64,000 nt of DNA from Maridesulfovibrio salexigens DSM 2638 (GTDB lineage: Bacteria > Desulfobacterota > Desulfovibrionia > Desulfovibrionales > Desulfovibrionaceae), in contig NC_012881.1 in the NCBI RefSeq assembly GCF_000023445.1, forward strand, positions 2,237,501 to 2,301,500, read 5' to 3'. Positions 1-9,035 of the stretch are shown piece by piece. Made by a program: the position numbers and the translations under genes. Numbering within the stretch: position 1 is the stretch's first letter; each line of letters starts with the position of its first letter. The notes under the pieces are model-generated. The model was not told the DNA's origin, ran no database searches, and worked only from the letters and a program-made list of their open reading frames with translations.

Positions 1-453
1 TGTAGTATTCATCAATCCGGCAGCACTGTTTTCCACATTGCGGGAATTCACAAGACCAAGTTCCTGCTTAAGATAAAAAGGAACTACCCCCTCGCTCTCC
101 GCAAAAGTCCAGACCACTGAATAAACAGAACCGATCTCCGGCCTTTCATTGAATTCACTGCGTGATTCAATAATTACCCGTACAGCCTTCCCATCTTTTC
201 CGGCCAATTTAAAAAGCACGGACTTCCTAAAGTTCTCCTTTAACTTTAATGCCAAAGTACCACCCAACACGTCATCACCACTATGAATGACCGCTACAGG
301 AACTCCTTGTTTTTCAGCACTCTGCTCTACTTTTTCGACCGGAGCAGGTTTAGCCTTGGAATTTGGTACTGCCTTTTTCTCTTCAGCCGAAGCAATTGAC
401 CCCAAGCAAAGTACAAGTAGCAATATCAACGCGGAACCAAGTAATTTTTTCAT
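1..453 (-). CDS. Partial secreted protein of unknown function (C-terminal end outside window)
   Basis: The reading frame starts at the ATG at 453 and runs off the left edge. The N-terminus (MKKLLGSALILLLL...) is a clear signal peptide with a likely cleavage after Ala-Ser-Ala near residue 24, followed by a Lys/Pro/Glu-rich linker. The later part is a globular segment I do not recognise. The start is supported by an AAGGAG ribosome site and by an ATGA overlap with the stop of the upstream gene (positions 450-453), so the two are probably translationally coupled. It is likely periplasmic or surface-attached. Confidence 0.7.
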   Translation of the reverse strand, partial: MKKLLGSALILLLVLCLGSIASAEEKKAVPNSKAKPAPVEKVEQSAEKQGVPVAVIHSGDDVLGGTLALKLKENFRKSVLFKLAGKDGKAVRVIIESRSEFNERPEIGSVYSVVWTFAESEGVVPFYLKQELGLVNSRNVENSAAGLMNTT

Positions 454-1235
454 AACAACTCCTTATTCGCATTCGTTTTCAACTCTTCTATCAAGGCTTT
501 CACCCGGACCTTGTCACGCGCCCAGACCTGTGAACAGTAACCGGAAATATACGTTGCAACGTCCTTACGATTAGGCAGGTCCGGGAAGGCCGGAAAATCG
601 ATATCTTTAATTGTGATCACAGTGAAAGCCATCTCATCATCGATTACCTTACATTGAGGCCCCACACATCCGGCTATGCTTTCCTTCCTTACTGATTCAG
701 GATCGAGAGACTTGGTAAATTTAAGAACATCCGAAGCTGAAACATTTCTATTAACCTTCTCAATTTGAATGTTAATTTCTTCGGCCATTTTGAAAAAATC
801 ATCCCGATTTACTGACCGCACTTTACGTCCATTCTCATCCTTTTTGATTGAACCGTGCATGTATTCTTCAATACTTGCGGAAAGCATATCGTAGCCAATA
901 CCAAACCACTTGATATATTCCCCTCTGCCGGTAAAAGCGAAAGGAGGGCTATCTATGATGTCAGCACATTCAATCCCGGCGGGATGATAAAACTTATTCC
1001 TGCTCATCCCGGCAGAAACCCAAAAATCATTGAAACCGGAAGGCCCCAGACAGATTTTCTCAAGCAGCGCACAGGCCCGAAAAACCTGATAAAGTTTAAC
1101 ATGGAGTTTTTCTGAAACCTCATGAAACAGCTCAATGGCATCATCAACGTCCACGCGAGCTCCAAAAAAGGAATCCGCCATGTCACTCAGGACCTCATCC
1201 GTCAAAGCATCGGTTAAATCTTTAAAATCAGCCAT
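450..1235 (-). CDS. Conserved hypothetical protein, 261 aa
   Basis: This open frame has no signal peptide or membrane segment and no family I recognise. I place the start at the ATG at 1235 because AAGGAA sits about 6 bases upstream; an ATG at 1262 would add nine residues without a ribosome site. The protein is acidic and mostly helical in appearance. It contains a Cys pair (GCVGPQC, about residues 188-194) and a second Cys-rich stretch near residues 56-63, but no known metal-binding pattern. Its stop overlaps the start of the downstream secreted-protein gene by 4 bases, so they form one operon. Confidence 0.75.
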   Translation of the reverse strand: MADFKDLTDALTDEVLSDMADSFFGARVDVDDAIELFHEVSEKLHVKLYQVFRACALLEKICLGPSGFNDFWVSAGMSRNKFYHPAGIECADIIDSPPFAFTGRGEYIKWFGIGYDMLSASIEEYMHGSIKKDENGRKVRSVNRDDFFKMAEEINIQIEKVNRNVSASDVLKFTKSLDPESVRKESIAGCVGPQCKVIDDEMAFTVITIKDIDFPAFPDLPNRKDVATYISGYCSQVWARDKVRVKALIEELKTNANKELL

Positions 1236-1496
1236 AATATTTCCTTTAAAACTGTAGCTCAAAACTTTATACGGATATTTTTTATTTCCGCTCTATCCTT
1301 TTGTTTTTAGCATTTTCCAGACTAAACAAGCATTCAAACTACAAATGAAATCATTAATTAACCTTGAGAGTGCCATATAATTGAATTATACGCCAATGGT
1401 ACGAGTATCATTCAAATGATGATTGTTCGATAAAATTCAACAGTTAAATAACCTGCTCAATTTAACTGAACCTACATCAGACATACTGGAGGGAGT

Positions 1497-3593
1497 ATGC
1501 TGCTCAACGAACATTTAAGTAAAGTACTGCTCAAAGAGGCCGCCGGACTTCCCGTACCCACCGGGGTGAAAATCACTGAAAAAGATTTGCCCGGACTGGA
1601 ACCATACTTTCCCCTGCCGTGGATTCTGAAAGCTCAGGTTCCTGTAGGTGGTCGAGGCAAGGCCGGTGGTATCCAGAAAGTTGATTCGCGGGACGAATAC
1701 GAAAAAACCGCCCGCCAAATCCTCGGAATGGAAATCAAAGGCAACAAGGTCCCCTTCCTGCGGGCCGAGCCTGCTGTAGACATTCGTAAGGAATTTTATC
1801 TTTCGCTGACTCTTTCCCGCCAGCGCCGCAAGGTCATCATGACAGTTGGACGTGAAGGCGGAGTGGAAATCGAAAACATGGGCCCTGAAAACCTGCTCAT
1901 TCAGGAAATCAGCCTTCCCGGAGGATTACAGCCCAACCAGATTCGTGCTGCCTTTTTCCATATCGGCATCGCTAAAGAACTTTTTGTCGATTTCAGCAAC
2001 ATCGTTAAAAATCTTTACAACACCATGATCGATTACGGTCTGCTGCTGGCTGAAATCAACCCGCTGGCCCTGACCGGATACGGCAAACTGCTCGCCCTCG
2101 ATGGTAAAATCGAAATGGACGACAACATCGTCGACCTCAACCCCGCTTTTGAAAAATTCTATCAGCCGGAGCATTCAACTCCAGTGGAAAACATCGCCCG
2201 TGATGCCGGAATGAGTTTTGTATCGCTTAAGGGCTGGGTAGGTCTGATCGCTAACGGTGCAGGTCTTGCTATGGCCTCTATGGACGCTTTGAACTTCTCT
2301 GACCTTCCGGCAGCAAACTTCCTCGACCTTGGGGGTGCTGCGGACCAGAAACGCATTGAAACAGCCCTGCGGCTGCTCTTTGATGATGATCAGGTCAAAG
2401 CAATCCTGATTAACCTCTTCGGCGGTATCCTTTCCTGTGAGCTGGTTGCCAAGGCCCTCGTAGCGGCTCTGGGCGGCAAGGAACCGGAAAAGCCCATCGT
2501 GGTGCGTATGTCCGGTAACAGTGCAGAAGAAGGCCTTGAAGTGCTCAAGCAGGTTAAAGGCGACAAACTGCACCGGGCCAGAAACATGCAGGAAGCCCTC
2601 GACCTGCTGAATAAACTAAAGCCCGCTGATCCGCCTAAAATAGAATTCCCGGAACCAATCGCAGCAATGCCGGATTCACGTCCCAAGGACATCGGCTATA
2701 AATCGCCGCACACCTTCGGTATCGACAAAGACACTCCCATTCTAGTACAGGGAATCACCGGAGCTGAGGGCCGTCTGCATACCAAGCTTATGCTTGAATA
2801 CGGCTCCAACATTGTTGCCGGAGTAACCCCGTTCAAGGGCGGTCAGGAAGTGCTTGGAGTTCCGGTATACAACTCAATCAAGGAAGCACAACGCCACCAC
2901 GAAATCGGGGCCAGTATCATTTTCGTACCGCCTAAGCTGGCAACTGACGCCATTTTGGAAGCGGCCTCCTGCGAAGTTCCGTGGGTAGTCTGCATAACCG
3001 AAGGCATTGTCCAGTCTGCCATGCTCAACGTGCTGGAACAGATCAAAGGCGGCAAAACCCGTATTGTAGGTCCCAACACCCCCGGTATGATCGTGCCCGG
3101 ACAGACCAAGATCGGTATTCTGCCCACCACTCCGTTCTCTCCCGGTCCGGTTGCGGTCCTTTCGCGTTCCGGCACCCTGACTTACGAAGTGGCTGACCGC
3201 CTCAATCAGGTAGGCATCGGACAATCCCTGTCTATCGGTATCGGCGGTGACTCATACATCGGCACCACCTTTGCGGATGTTTTCGAGATGCTCAGAAACC
3301 ACGATGAAACCAAGGCTGTTATGGTTCTAGGTGAAATCGGCGGTACTGCGGAACAGGATCTCGCAGACTACGTAATTGAAACAGGATTTGACAAACCCGT
3401 ACTTTCCTTTATTGCTGGGCAGACCGCACCTCCGGGCAAACGTCTGGGCCACGCAGGTGCGATCCTTCAAGAAGGAACCGGGGTACAGGGCAAGCTTGAA
3501 AAAATGCGCGCAGCAGGATTCACAGTCTGCCCCAGCCTTGAGTCAATACCACAGCTGACAGCAGACGCACTTGGAATTAAGTTAAGTGAATAA
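1497..3593 (+). CDS. Fused beta-alpha acyl-CoA ligase (SucC-SucD type, NDP-forming)
   Basis: A single 698-residue protein joins the two halves of succinyl-CoA-synthetase-type ligases. Residues 1-390 match the beta subunit: an ATP-grasp fold with the PVGGRGKAGG lysine region near residue 55, then a ligase domain with NLFGGI. Residues about 400-698 match the alpha subunit: a CoA-binding Rossmann domain (QGITGAEG), a second ligase domain, and the phosphorylated histidine in GHAGAI (about His652). Such enzymes interconvert an acyl-CoA and the free acid with ADP/ATP; the substrate (succinate, acetate or another acid) cannot be read from the sequence. GGAGGG lies just before the ATG. The stop overlaps the next gene by 8 bases. 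Confidence 0.88.
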   Translation: MLLNEHLSKVLLKEAAGLPVPTGVKITEKDLPGLEPYFPLPWILKAQVPVGGRGKAGGIQKVDSRDEYEKTARQILGMEIKGNKVPFLRAEPAVDIRKEFYLSLTLSRQRRKVIMTVGREGGVEIENMGPENLLIQEISLPGGLQPNQIRAAFFHIGIAKELFVDFSNIVKNLYNTMIDYGLLLAEINPLALTGYGKLLALDGKIEMDDNIVDLNPAFEKFYQPEHSTPVENIARDAGMSFVSLKGWVGLIANGAGLAMASMDALNFSDLPAANFLDLGGAADQKRIETALRLLFDDDQVKAILINLFGGILSCELVAKALVAALGGKEPEKPIVVRMSGNSAEEGLEVLKQVKGDKLHRARNMQEALDLLNKLKPADPPKIEFPEPIAAMPDSRPKDIGYKSPHTFGIDKDTPILVQGITGAEGRLHTKLMLEYGSNIVAGVTPFKGGQEVLGVPVYNSIKEAQRHHEIGASIIFVPPKLATDAILEAASCEVPWVVCITEGIVQSAMLNVLEQIKGGKTRIVGPNTPGMIVPGQTKIGILPTTPFSPGPVAVLSRSGTLTYEVADRLNQVGIGQSLSIGIGGDSYIGTTFADVFEMLRNHDETKAVMVLGEIGGTAEQDLADYVIETGFDKPVLSFIAGQTAPPGKRLGHAGAILQEGTGVQGKLEKMRAAGFTVCPSLESIPQLTADALGIKLSE

Positions 3594-4677
3594 AAACATA
3601 TGCTTCTTCAATAGCAATAAAGCCTGGGGCGGCGGGGAAAAGTGGAACCACCACTTCTCCCTGCTCCTCCGGGATCAAGGTTACAACGTATTCGTAGTAA
3701 CCAACCATAAATCAGAACTCAAAGCCCGCCTTGAAAACGAACCGGGTATCACCCTTCACAGCGAGCCAATCGGAAATCTTTCCTTCCTGAATCCCGTTTT
3801 AATGGGCCGCTTGAAGTCTTTTTTTAAGACCAACGACATCCAGACTCTGATCACCGCCCTACCCTCCGACCTCAAAAGCGGAGGCATAGCCGCCAAGCGC
3901 GCCGGGGTTAACCGCGTAATCTACCGCAGAGGAATCGCTGTTCCGGTTAAGAACTCAATCCTCAATCGTTACATATTCAAAAACGTTGTTGACCGCCTAA
4001 TTGTCAATTCCCTTGAGACTAAACGGACCGTTCTAGCCAACAACTCCGCGCTAATAGATGAAAGCAAAATTCGCCAGATTTACAACGGCTTCGACGTTGC
4101 TGAGTTTGATAAACAGAATTTTTCGCCGCTCTACACTCCAGAGAACGGAGAGGTCGTAATCGGAAATGCAGCACGTTTAACCGCCCAAAAAGGTCAGAAA
4201 CATCTCATCGAGTGCGCAAAAATCCTCAAAGAAAAGGGCCTGAAGTTCAAAATACTCATCGCCGGAAAAGGCGAAATGGAACAGGAATTAAAAGATTACG
4301 CCACAGAATTGGACGTAAGTGACAAAGTTTCTTTCCTCGGTTTCATCAAAGACATGAAAAGTTTCCACGCTTCGCAGGACATTTTTTGCTTACCATCTTT
4401 ATGGGAAGGATTCGGTTATGCCCTCGTGGAAGCAATGACTTTGGAGAAACCTGTCGCGGGTTTTAACATCAGCTCCAATCCTGAAGTTGTTGCAGACAGT
4501 GAAACTGGAATTCTTGTTCCGGTAGGAAATACCAAGGAGCTGGCTGGTGCACTTGAAAAAATGATTCTTGATGAAGAACTAAGAAAGAAGATGGGTGCTG
4601 CCGGACGCCAGAGAGTCTTGGACAATTTTAATACGCCGTTGGTTTTGCAAAAGTTGGTTAAGGTTGTGGAGGAATAG
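3586..4677 (+). CDS. Glycosyltransferase family 4 (GT-B fold)
   Basis: The 363-residue protein has the two Rossmann halves of GT-B enzymes. The C-terminal half carries the family 4 signature: a GNAARLTAQKGQ start of the nucleotide-sugar domain (about residue 200), and SLWEGFGYALVEAM with the E-x7-E motif (about residues 268-281). It probably moves a sugar from a nucleotide donor to a lipid or polysaccharide acceptor at the inner face of the membrane. It begins with GTG inside the last codons of the acyl-CoA ligase (8-base overlap, GGAA about 10 bases upstream), so translation is coupled to an enzyme of unrelated function. Donor and acceptor are unknown. Confidence 0.88.
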   Translation: MNKNICFFNSNKAWGGGEKWNHHFSLLLRDQGYNVFVVTNHKSELKARLENEPGITLHSEPIGNLSFLNPVLMGRLKSFFKTNDIQTLITALPSDLKSGGIAAKRAGVNRVIYRRGIAVPVKNSILNRYIFKNVVDRLIVNSLETKRTVLANNSALIDESKIRQIYNGFDVAEFDKQNFSPLYTPENGEVVIGNAARLTAQKGQKHLIECAKILKEKGLKFKILIAGKGEMEQELKDYATELDVSDKVSFLGFIKDMKSFHASQDIFCLPSLWEGFGYALVEAMTLEKPVAGFNISSNPEVVADSETGILVPVGNTKELAGALEKMILDEELRKKMGAAGRQRVLDNFNTPLVLQKLVKVVEE

Positions 4678-4784
4678 CTCAACCTTTTTAGGTTAATGTC
4701 AATTTCATTCTATATCAATTAAGATTGCTCTGACACTGTTAATTGTGTTCAGATGTAGCAAGAATTATTGATCTGGAGTGAATA

Positions 4785-5522
4785 ATGACCGACCTGAAAG
4801 AACAGCTTTTTGCAAATGCCGAACAGTGGGGCGCGGACCTGATTGCAGTAGCGGACACAACCCGCATGGCAGGCATGGAAACCCGCCCGGACGATCTACT
4901 GAACAATTTCCCGCGAGCGATTTCAATTGCCGTACAGCTTGCTGACGGAATCATCGATACTATAGTCGACACTCCCACTGAAATATATTCGCAACACTAC
5001 CAGCGCGTAAACGCCCTGCTCGACAACATAGCCTGCCGTGTAAGCAGCTTTATCCAAAGCAACGGCGGAAAAGCACTACCCATTCCGGCCAGCCAGATCC
5101 TTTGCGAAGAGCGGTTCGTTTCATATATCTCGCACAAAGCAGTAGCAATTAATGCCGGATTAGGCTGGCAAGGCAAATCATTATTACTGGTTACTCCGCA
5201 ATACGGACCGCGCATTCGGCTAGTAACGATCCTCACAGACTTGAATATTGCAGCAGACGAACCGATCAAAAACCGTTGCGGAAAGTGCACCAAATGCACC
5301 GACGCTTGCCCTGCCGGAGCAATTAAAAACGTCAATACCGAGCTGCATTATTCATCCCGCAATGAAGCTGTTAGCTTATCTGCCTGTGTGGATCATTTGA
5401 ATAAGGTATCGGGATATGGGAATTTGATGCCGTATATTTGTGGGGTTTGTGTGGCTAGTTGTCCTTGGGGGAAGAAAAAACGACAGCCCCACCAAGGAAC
5501 TGCCGTTCAACAAAATCCATAA
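4785..5522 (+). CDS. QueG-like double [4Fe-4S] cluster protein
   Basis: This 245-residue protein resembles the C-terminal half of epoxyqueuosine reductase (QueG) and related reductive-dehalogenase-type Fe-S proteins. It has two ferredoxin-like motifs: CGKCTKCTDACPAG (about residues 165-178) and CGVCVASCPWG (about residues 218-228), enough for two [4Fe-4S] clusters. An upstream region near residues 113-160 (HKAVAINAGLGWQGKSLLLVTPQYG) matches the conserved QueG family segment. It is shorter than QueG (about 350-380 residues), so a true tRNA-modifying role is doubtful. GGAG lies before the ATG. It stands alone and converges on the hydrogenase maturation gene. Confidence 0.8.
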   Translation: MTDLKEQLFANAEQWGADLIAVADTTRMAGMETRPDDLLNNFPRAISIAVQLADGIIDTIVDTPTEIYSQHYQRVNALLDNIACRVSSFIQSNGGKALPIPASQILCEERFVSYISHKAVAINAGLGWQGKSLLLVTPQYGPRIRLVTILTDLNIAADEPIKNRCGKCTKCTDACPAGAIKNVNTELHYSSRNEAVSLSACVDHLNKVSGYGNLMPYICGVCVASCPWGKKKRQPHQGTAVQQNP

Positions 5523-5544
5523 AACTAAATCCAATCCAACCGCC

Positions 5545-6018
5545 CTACTGATCGAACTCCTCAATAAAGCGCTTGATCTCCTGACGGGCCCGCTCAACAT
5601 AACCGGGAAATACCGCTTTGCAGGTATCGGTCATTTCCATGGACCAGTCAGTATAGTTCTCAGGCTCCATGCCTAAGATGCGCATTTCCGGACGCTTGCC
5701 AATTGCTCCGGCCATATTCAGGGAATCGACCAGATCAATGTCGTGCAAGGACAGACGCTGCTTCTCGTTGTCGATAATATCTTTTTCCTCAAGATAGTAG
5801 ACTGTGCCGCCGTCCTTTCCGCCATGGACGATATCGAGCACTAGCAGGCCGTCGTAGCCTTCCAGAATATGAAAAATATCGTGGGTGAATGTTCCGCCGT
5901 CCACCAAGTGGACATATTCGGGCCATTCTTCTTTCTTCAGTTCTTCTACAGCATGCACCCCGACGCCCTCATCGCCGAGGAGGATGTTACCAATCCCAAG
6001 TACCAACAGTTTCTTCAT
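5545..6018 (-). CDS. hysD: Hydrogenase maturation endopeptidase
   Basis: The 157-residue protein belongs to the HybD/HycI family that trims the C-terminus of the nickel-containing large subunit after metal insertion. The N-terminal GIGNILLGDEGVGVH has the conserved metal-binding Glu (Glu17). Asp in LDIVHGGKDGG (about residue 62) and His in LSLHDIDL (about residue 93) are the other expected nickel ligands. The start has AAGGA upstream. It is the third gene of the hydrogenase cluster, so its substrate is almost certainly the selenocysteine-containing subunit just upstream, whose last 18 residues would be removed. A hairpin terminator lies between the two genes, so it may be expressed at a lower level. 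Confidence 0.92.
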   Translation of the reverse strand: MKKLLVLGIGNILLGDEGVGVHAVEELKKEEWPEYVHLVDGGTFTHDIFHILEGYDGLLVLDIVHGGKDGGTVYYLEEKDIIDNEKQRLSLHDIDLVDSLNMAGAIGKRPEMRILGMEPENYTDWSMEMTDTCKAVFPGYVERARQEIKRFIEEFDQ

Positions 6019-6181
6019 TATGAAATCCTTAGATGATGCGCTTTCGCGCTTTTGACGAAAGATTTCGCCTCAGGTGGCCAAAGAGAATAAGCCCCTTTTG
6101 ATTCCGTGATAGTTTGAAATAAAACAACTGGAAACTCCACCTCAAAATCTTCATACGTACAAATTTACCCGTATGAAAAAG

Positions 6182-6218
6182 AAACTCCCGGCCCCAGTTA
6201 TACTGAGCCCGGGAGTTT
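6182..6218 (-). terminator. Hairpin terminator after hysA
   Basis: A 10-bp stem (AAACTCCCGG / CCGGGAGTTT) with an inner CAGT/ACTG pairing is followed on the minus strand by a T-rich run. It lies between the hysA stop and hysD and probably attenuates rather than blocks the operon. Confidence 0.75.
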
Positions 6219-6241
6219 ATATACAGTGAAACGTCGTTACG

Positions 6242-7780
6242 TTAGCAACCTTCGCCTACGTGAACAACATGTTCTTCACCGGTCTCTGCGTGCAGCACGT
6301 GCACGGCACAACCCAGTCACGGGTCAAAGGATCGAATGATCCTTGAGATGTCAACAGGGTTCTTCGGATCAGGAACCGGAGTACCTACGAGAGCTTCCTC
6401 GATGGTACCGCGATGACCTTTGTCATCACGAGGGGTGCTGTTCCAGAGGGTCGCGGGGATCATCTGGTAGTTCGCAGTCTTGGAATCCTTGATGTTGATG
6501 TAGTGCAGCAAGGAACCGCGGGGTGCTTCGGTAAGACCGAGACCTTCTGCGGACTCAGGAATTTCAGTCTTGACGTAGGTTTCTTCGCCGGGCTGAACTT
6601 CTTTGAGCCATGCATCCTGGATTGCGTTTGCAACCATGTAAGCTTCTTCTGCGCGTGCAACGTGGCGGCCCATGAGGGAGAATGCCATGTCTTCGCCCAG
6701 ATCGCGGAACATCTTGGCTTCAATGCCGAAGAGATCCTTGAGCTGTTTTTTACCCATGGGGCTGAGCTCGGGGTTATGAACCCACATACGTGCAAGGGGA
6801 CCAACTTCAACAGCTTTGCCGTTGTAGCGGGAAGCCTTACAGAAGCTGTAAGCGTCCTTCTTGTGTACATCCGGAATGGTTTTACCTTTGCTCGGATGCA
6901 GGTCGGAACACTCATCAGTGTACCATGCGTACTTGGTGTATTCCTTGATGAGTTTCTGATCGAAACCAGCATCTTTACCATCGATGTAAACACCGGGCTT
7001 GAGCAGGAATTCGGACTCAGCATCATCCATGGGGAATACGCCGTAAGCCATTGCGTTTTTGTAACCGCCACCGATCTTGAACAGATCTTTGTAAACGGAA
7101 CCGATAAGGTAAACGGTGGGTACGTAGGTTTCTTCAATGAATTTCTGAACCTGCTTGAAGCGGCTTGCGTATTCAGCGAGCTTTTCTTTGGTCGGAATTT
7201 CAGTTGCACCACCAACGACCTGACCGGAAACGTGAGGCATTTTACCACCGAAAAGAGCTACCATTTCATGGCAAATACGGCGGATTTCAAGAGCCTTAAC
7301 GTACTGGTCAACAGCTACCTTGTTGGTTTTTTCATCGAGACGCAGGTCAGGATGTTCGAAGCGGGGGACAAAGGGAGCTTTGCCGGGACCGCGTACGAAG
7401 TCCAGAGCTGCAAGATGATAGAAATGCAGAATGTGAGACTGCAGGTAGTTAGCACCGAAAATGAGGTTTTTGGTTACGCGACCGTTAGTGGTCAGCTTAA
7501 CGCCAAAAGCATCATCAAGAGCGCGGGTAGAAGCAGTAGAGTGAGCTGTGGGGCAAACACCGCACAGACGCTGGGTCAGCTGAGCTGCATCGCGGGGATC
7601 ACGTCCAATAAGGATGTTCTCGAAACCACGGTACATGCCGCCGGAGAGCCATGCGTCGGTTACTTTACCGTCTTTAACTACGACCTCAGCCTTAAGGTGA
7701 CCTTCGATACGGGTTACCGGATCAATGGCAATCTTAATTTTCCCGTCTTTACCGGCGGGTGCATGAGATTTTGAAGACAT
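6242..7780 (-). CDS. hysA: [NiFeSe] hydrogenase large subunit with selenocysteine
   Basis: This is the large subunit of a periplasmic [NiFeSe] hydrogenase, which oxidises or produces H2 at a Ni-Fe site. The proximal ligand motif RLCGVCPTAH has Cys73 and Cys76. The frame meets TGA at 6317-6319 exactly where the distal motif should be: ...FDP-(TGA)-LGCAVH. Reading TGA as selenocysteine (residue 488) gives DPULGCAVH with Cys491 as the bridging ligand, then a tail VLHAETGEEHVVHVGEGC and a TAA at 6242-6244. The product is 512 residues, and the last 18, after His494, should be removed by the HysD protease. A gene finder that treats TGA as stop would lose all four distal-motif residues. The start has AGGAGTATT before ATG. 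It follows hysB by 23 bases. Confidence 0.95.
6281..6319 (-). promoter_or_regulatory. Candidate bacterial SECIS element at the hysA Sec codon
   Basis: The 39 bases from the TGA at 6317-6319 can fold into a hairpin: GGTT pairs with GACC at the base and GTGC with GCAC above it, leaving a GC-rich apical loop. Its size and placement, directly 3' of the UGA and inside the coding sequence, fit bacterial SECIS elements recognised by SelB. The fold was drawn by eye and not computed. Confidence 0.55.
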
Positions 7781-7803
7781 AAGGAATAATACTCCTTTTC
7801 CGG

Positions 7804-8751
7804 TTAACCGGCTTCGTAGAAGGGGGACATTTCATCCGGGAATCCCGGTTCTACACAGCCAATACATACTGAGTTTTCAACACACCAGTTAACGCCGCCA
7901 TTCCATTTGCGTTTGAAGCAATCGGAGTTGGCGCTGGGGCCTTTACAGCCCAGCTCGTAACGGCATTTAACAGGATCGGTGAAGATTTCAGCATATTCAT
8001 CGTTGTCGAACGCCTCAAGATAGGGGCAGTTGTCATGGATGTTTTCACCGAAGAAAGGTGTAGGACGACCGTTATCATCAAGAATCTTGACAACTTCAGC
8101 CAGACCGCCCTGCAGTCCTTTTGCTTCAATGGCATTGATAGCGACAACGAGGGTGCCTACCATCCAGTCAGGATGGGGAGGACAACCCGGAATGTTAACA
8201 ACGGGAGTCTTCACGCCGTTTTCTGCGAGGAAATTGGTTACAGACATGGAGCCGGTAAGGTTTCCTTCAGCAGCGGGGATACCGCCGTATGCAGCACAGG
8301 TACCAACGTTTACAACCACGGCAGCATTTTTAGCCATTTCGAGAGTGGCTTCAGTCATGGTGTATTCTTTGTGGTCTGCTCCTGCACCAACGATACAGTA
8401 GTGGCCGTTCTCAGCTGTGGGAACGGAACCTTCAACAATAACGATGTACTTGCCCTTATTAGCTTCAGCCTGACTCATCATGTAATCCCAGGCTTCGTGG
8501 CCTTCGGAACCCATGATAGTCGGATGGTAATCAAGGTTAATTACATCAAGAAGAACCTCTGCGATAGAGGGGTGCACTGAGTTAAGAATGGATACTGAAC
8601 AACCGGTGCAGCCCTGTCCCTGCAGCCAGAAAACGTTCGGTACAAACTTTTTCAGCGCGTGCACAACACTGGGGTTGAACATCTGGGAAATCCCAAATCC
8701 AGCCACAGTTCCTGTGCACATTTTCACGAAATCTCGCCTGGTCAAACTCAT
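7804..8751 (-). CDS. hysB: [NiFeSe] hydrogenase small subunit, Tat-exported
   Basis: The 315-residue electron-transfer subunit starts with a twin-arginine signal (LTRRDFVKM, Arg5-Arg6) that would carry the folded HysA-HysB dimer to the periplasm. Mature-domain cysteines include GQGCTGCSVS (Cys48, Cys51), VGTCAAYGG, NIPGCPPHPDW, and the C-terminal set DNCPYL, KCRYELGCKGP, SDC, NWC and CIGCVEPGFPD. These bind three Fe-S clusters in this family. The start has GGAGG 8 bases upstream. It is the first gene of the operon. Electrons would pass to periplasmic cytochrome c3, as known for Desulfovibrio enzymes; no cytochrome gene is in the window. Confidence 0.95.
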   Translation of the reverse strand: MSLTRRDFVKMCTGTVAGFGISQMFNPSVVHALKKFVPNVFWLQGQGCTGCSVSILNSVHPSIAEVLLDVINLDYHPTIMGSEGHEAWDYMMSQAEANKGKYIVIVEGSVPTAENGHYCIVGAGADHKEYTMTEATLEMAKNAAVVVNVGTCAAYGGIPAAEGNLTGSMSVTNFLAENGVKTPVVNIPGCPPHPDWMVGTLVVAINAIEAKGLQGGLAEVVKILDDNGRPTPFFGENIHDNCPYLEAFDNDEYAEIFTDPVKCRYELGCKGPSANSDCFKRKWNGGVNWCVENSVCIGCVEPGFPDEMSPFYEAG

Positions 8752-9035
8752 CCCTACCTCCTTGGTGGTTGCCGGCGTAGTAAGGCACTGTCCTTACTAA
8801 GTAAAAAAAACCGCCACGGCGACGATATTTTTCAAAACCAAATACACACTCCAGCATTTTTCGTCAACAATATCCGATACAAAATTGACACATGTATAGA
8901 TAAAACAAATACCACGTATAGACATATTCTTTTTTTACAATGAAGCATGTTGAACCTTACGCCCGTTTATGTTTAATGTGGGTGCGAGTACAAACGATGT
9001 ACGACGAAAACGATTCAACAATTTAAGGATATGTA

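Noticed and set aside
4680-4697. AACCT-TTTT-AGGTT hairpin after the glycosyltransferase gene
   Set aside because: The stem is only 5 bp and has no T-run after it; too weak to call a terminator.
6413-7774. Long open frame (453 codons) on the plus strand inside hysA
   Set aside because: It is antisense to the hydrogenase large subunit, which is well supported by its motifs.
6317-7780. Hydrogenase large subunit ending at TGA as a truncated, inactive gene
   Set aside because: The sequence after TGA continues the conserved distal motif and cleavage tail in frame, which fits selenocysteine and not a nonsense mutation.
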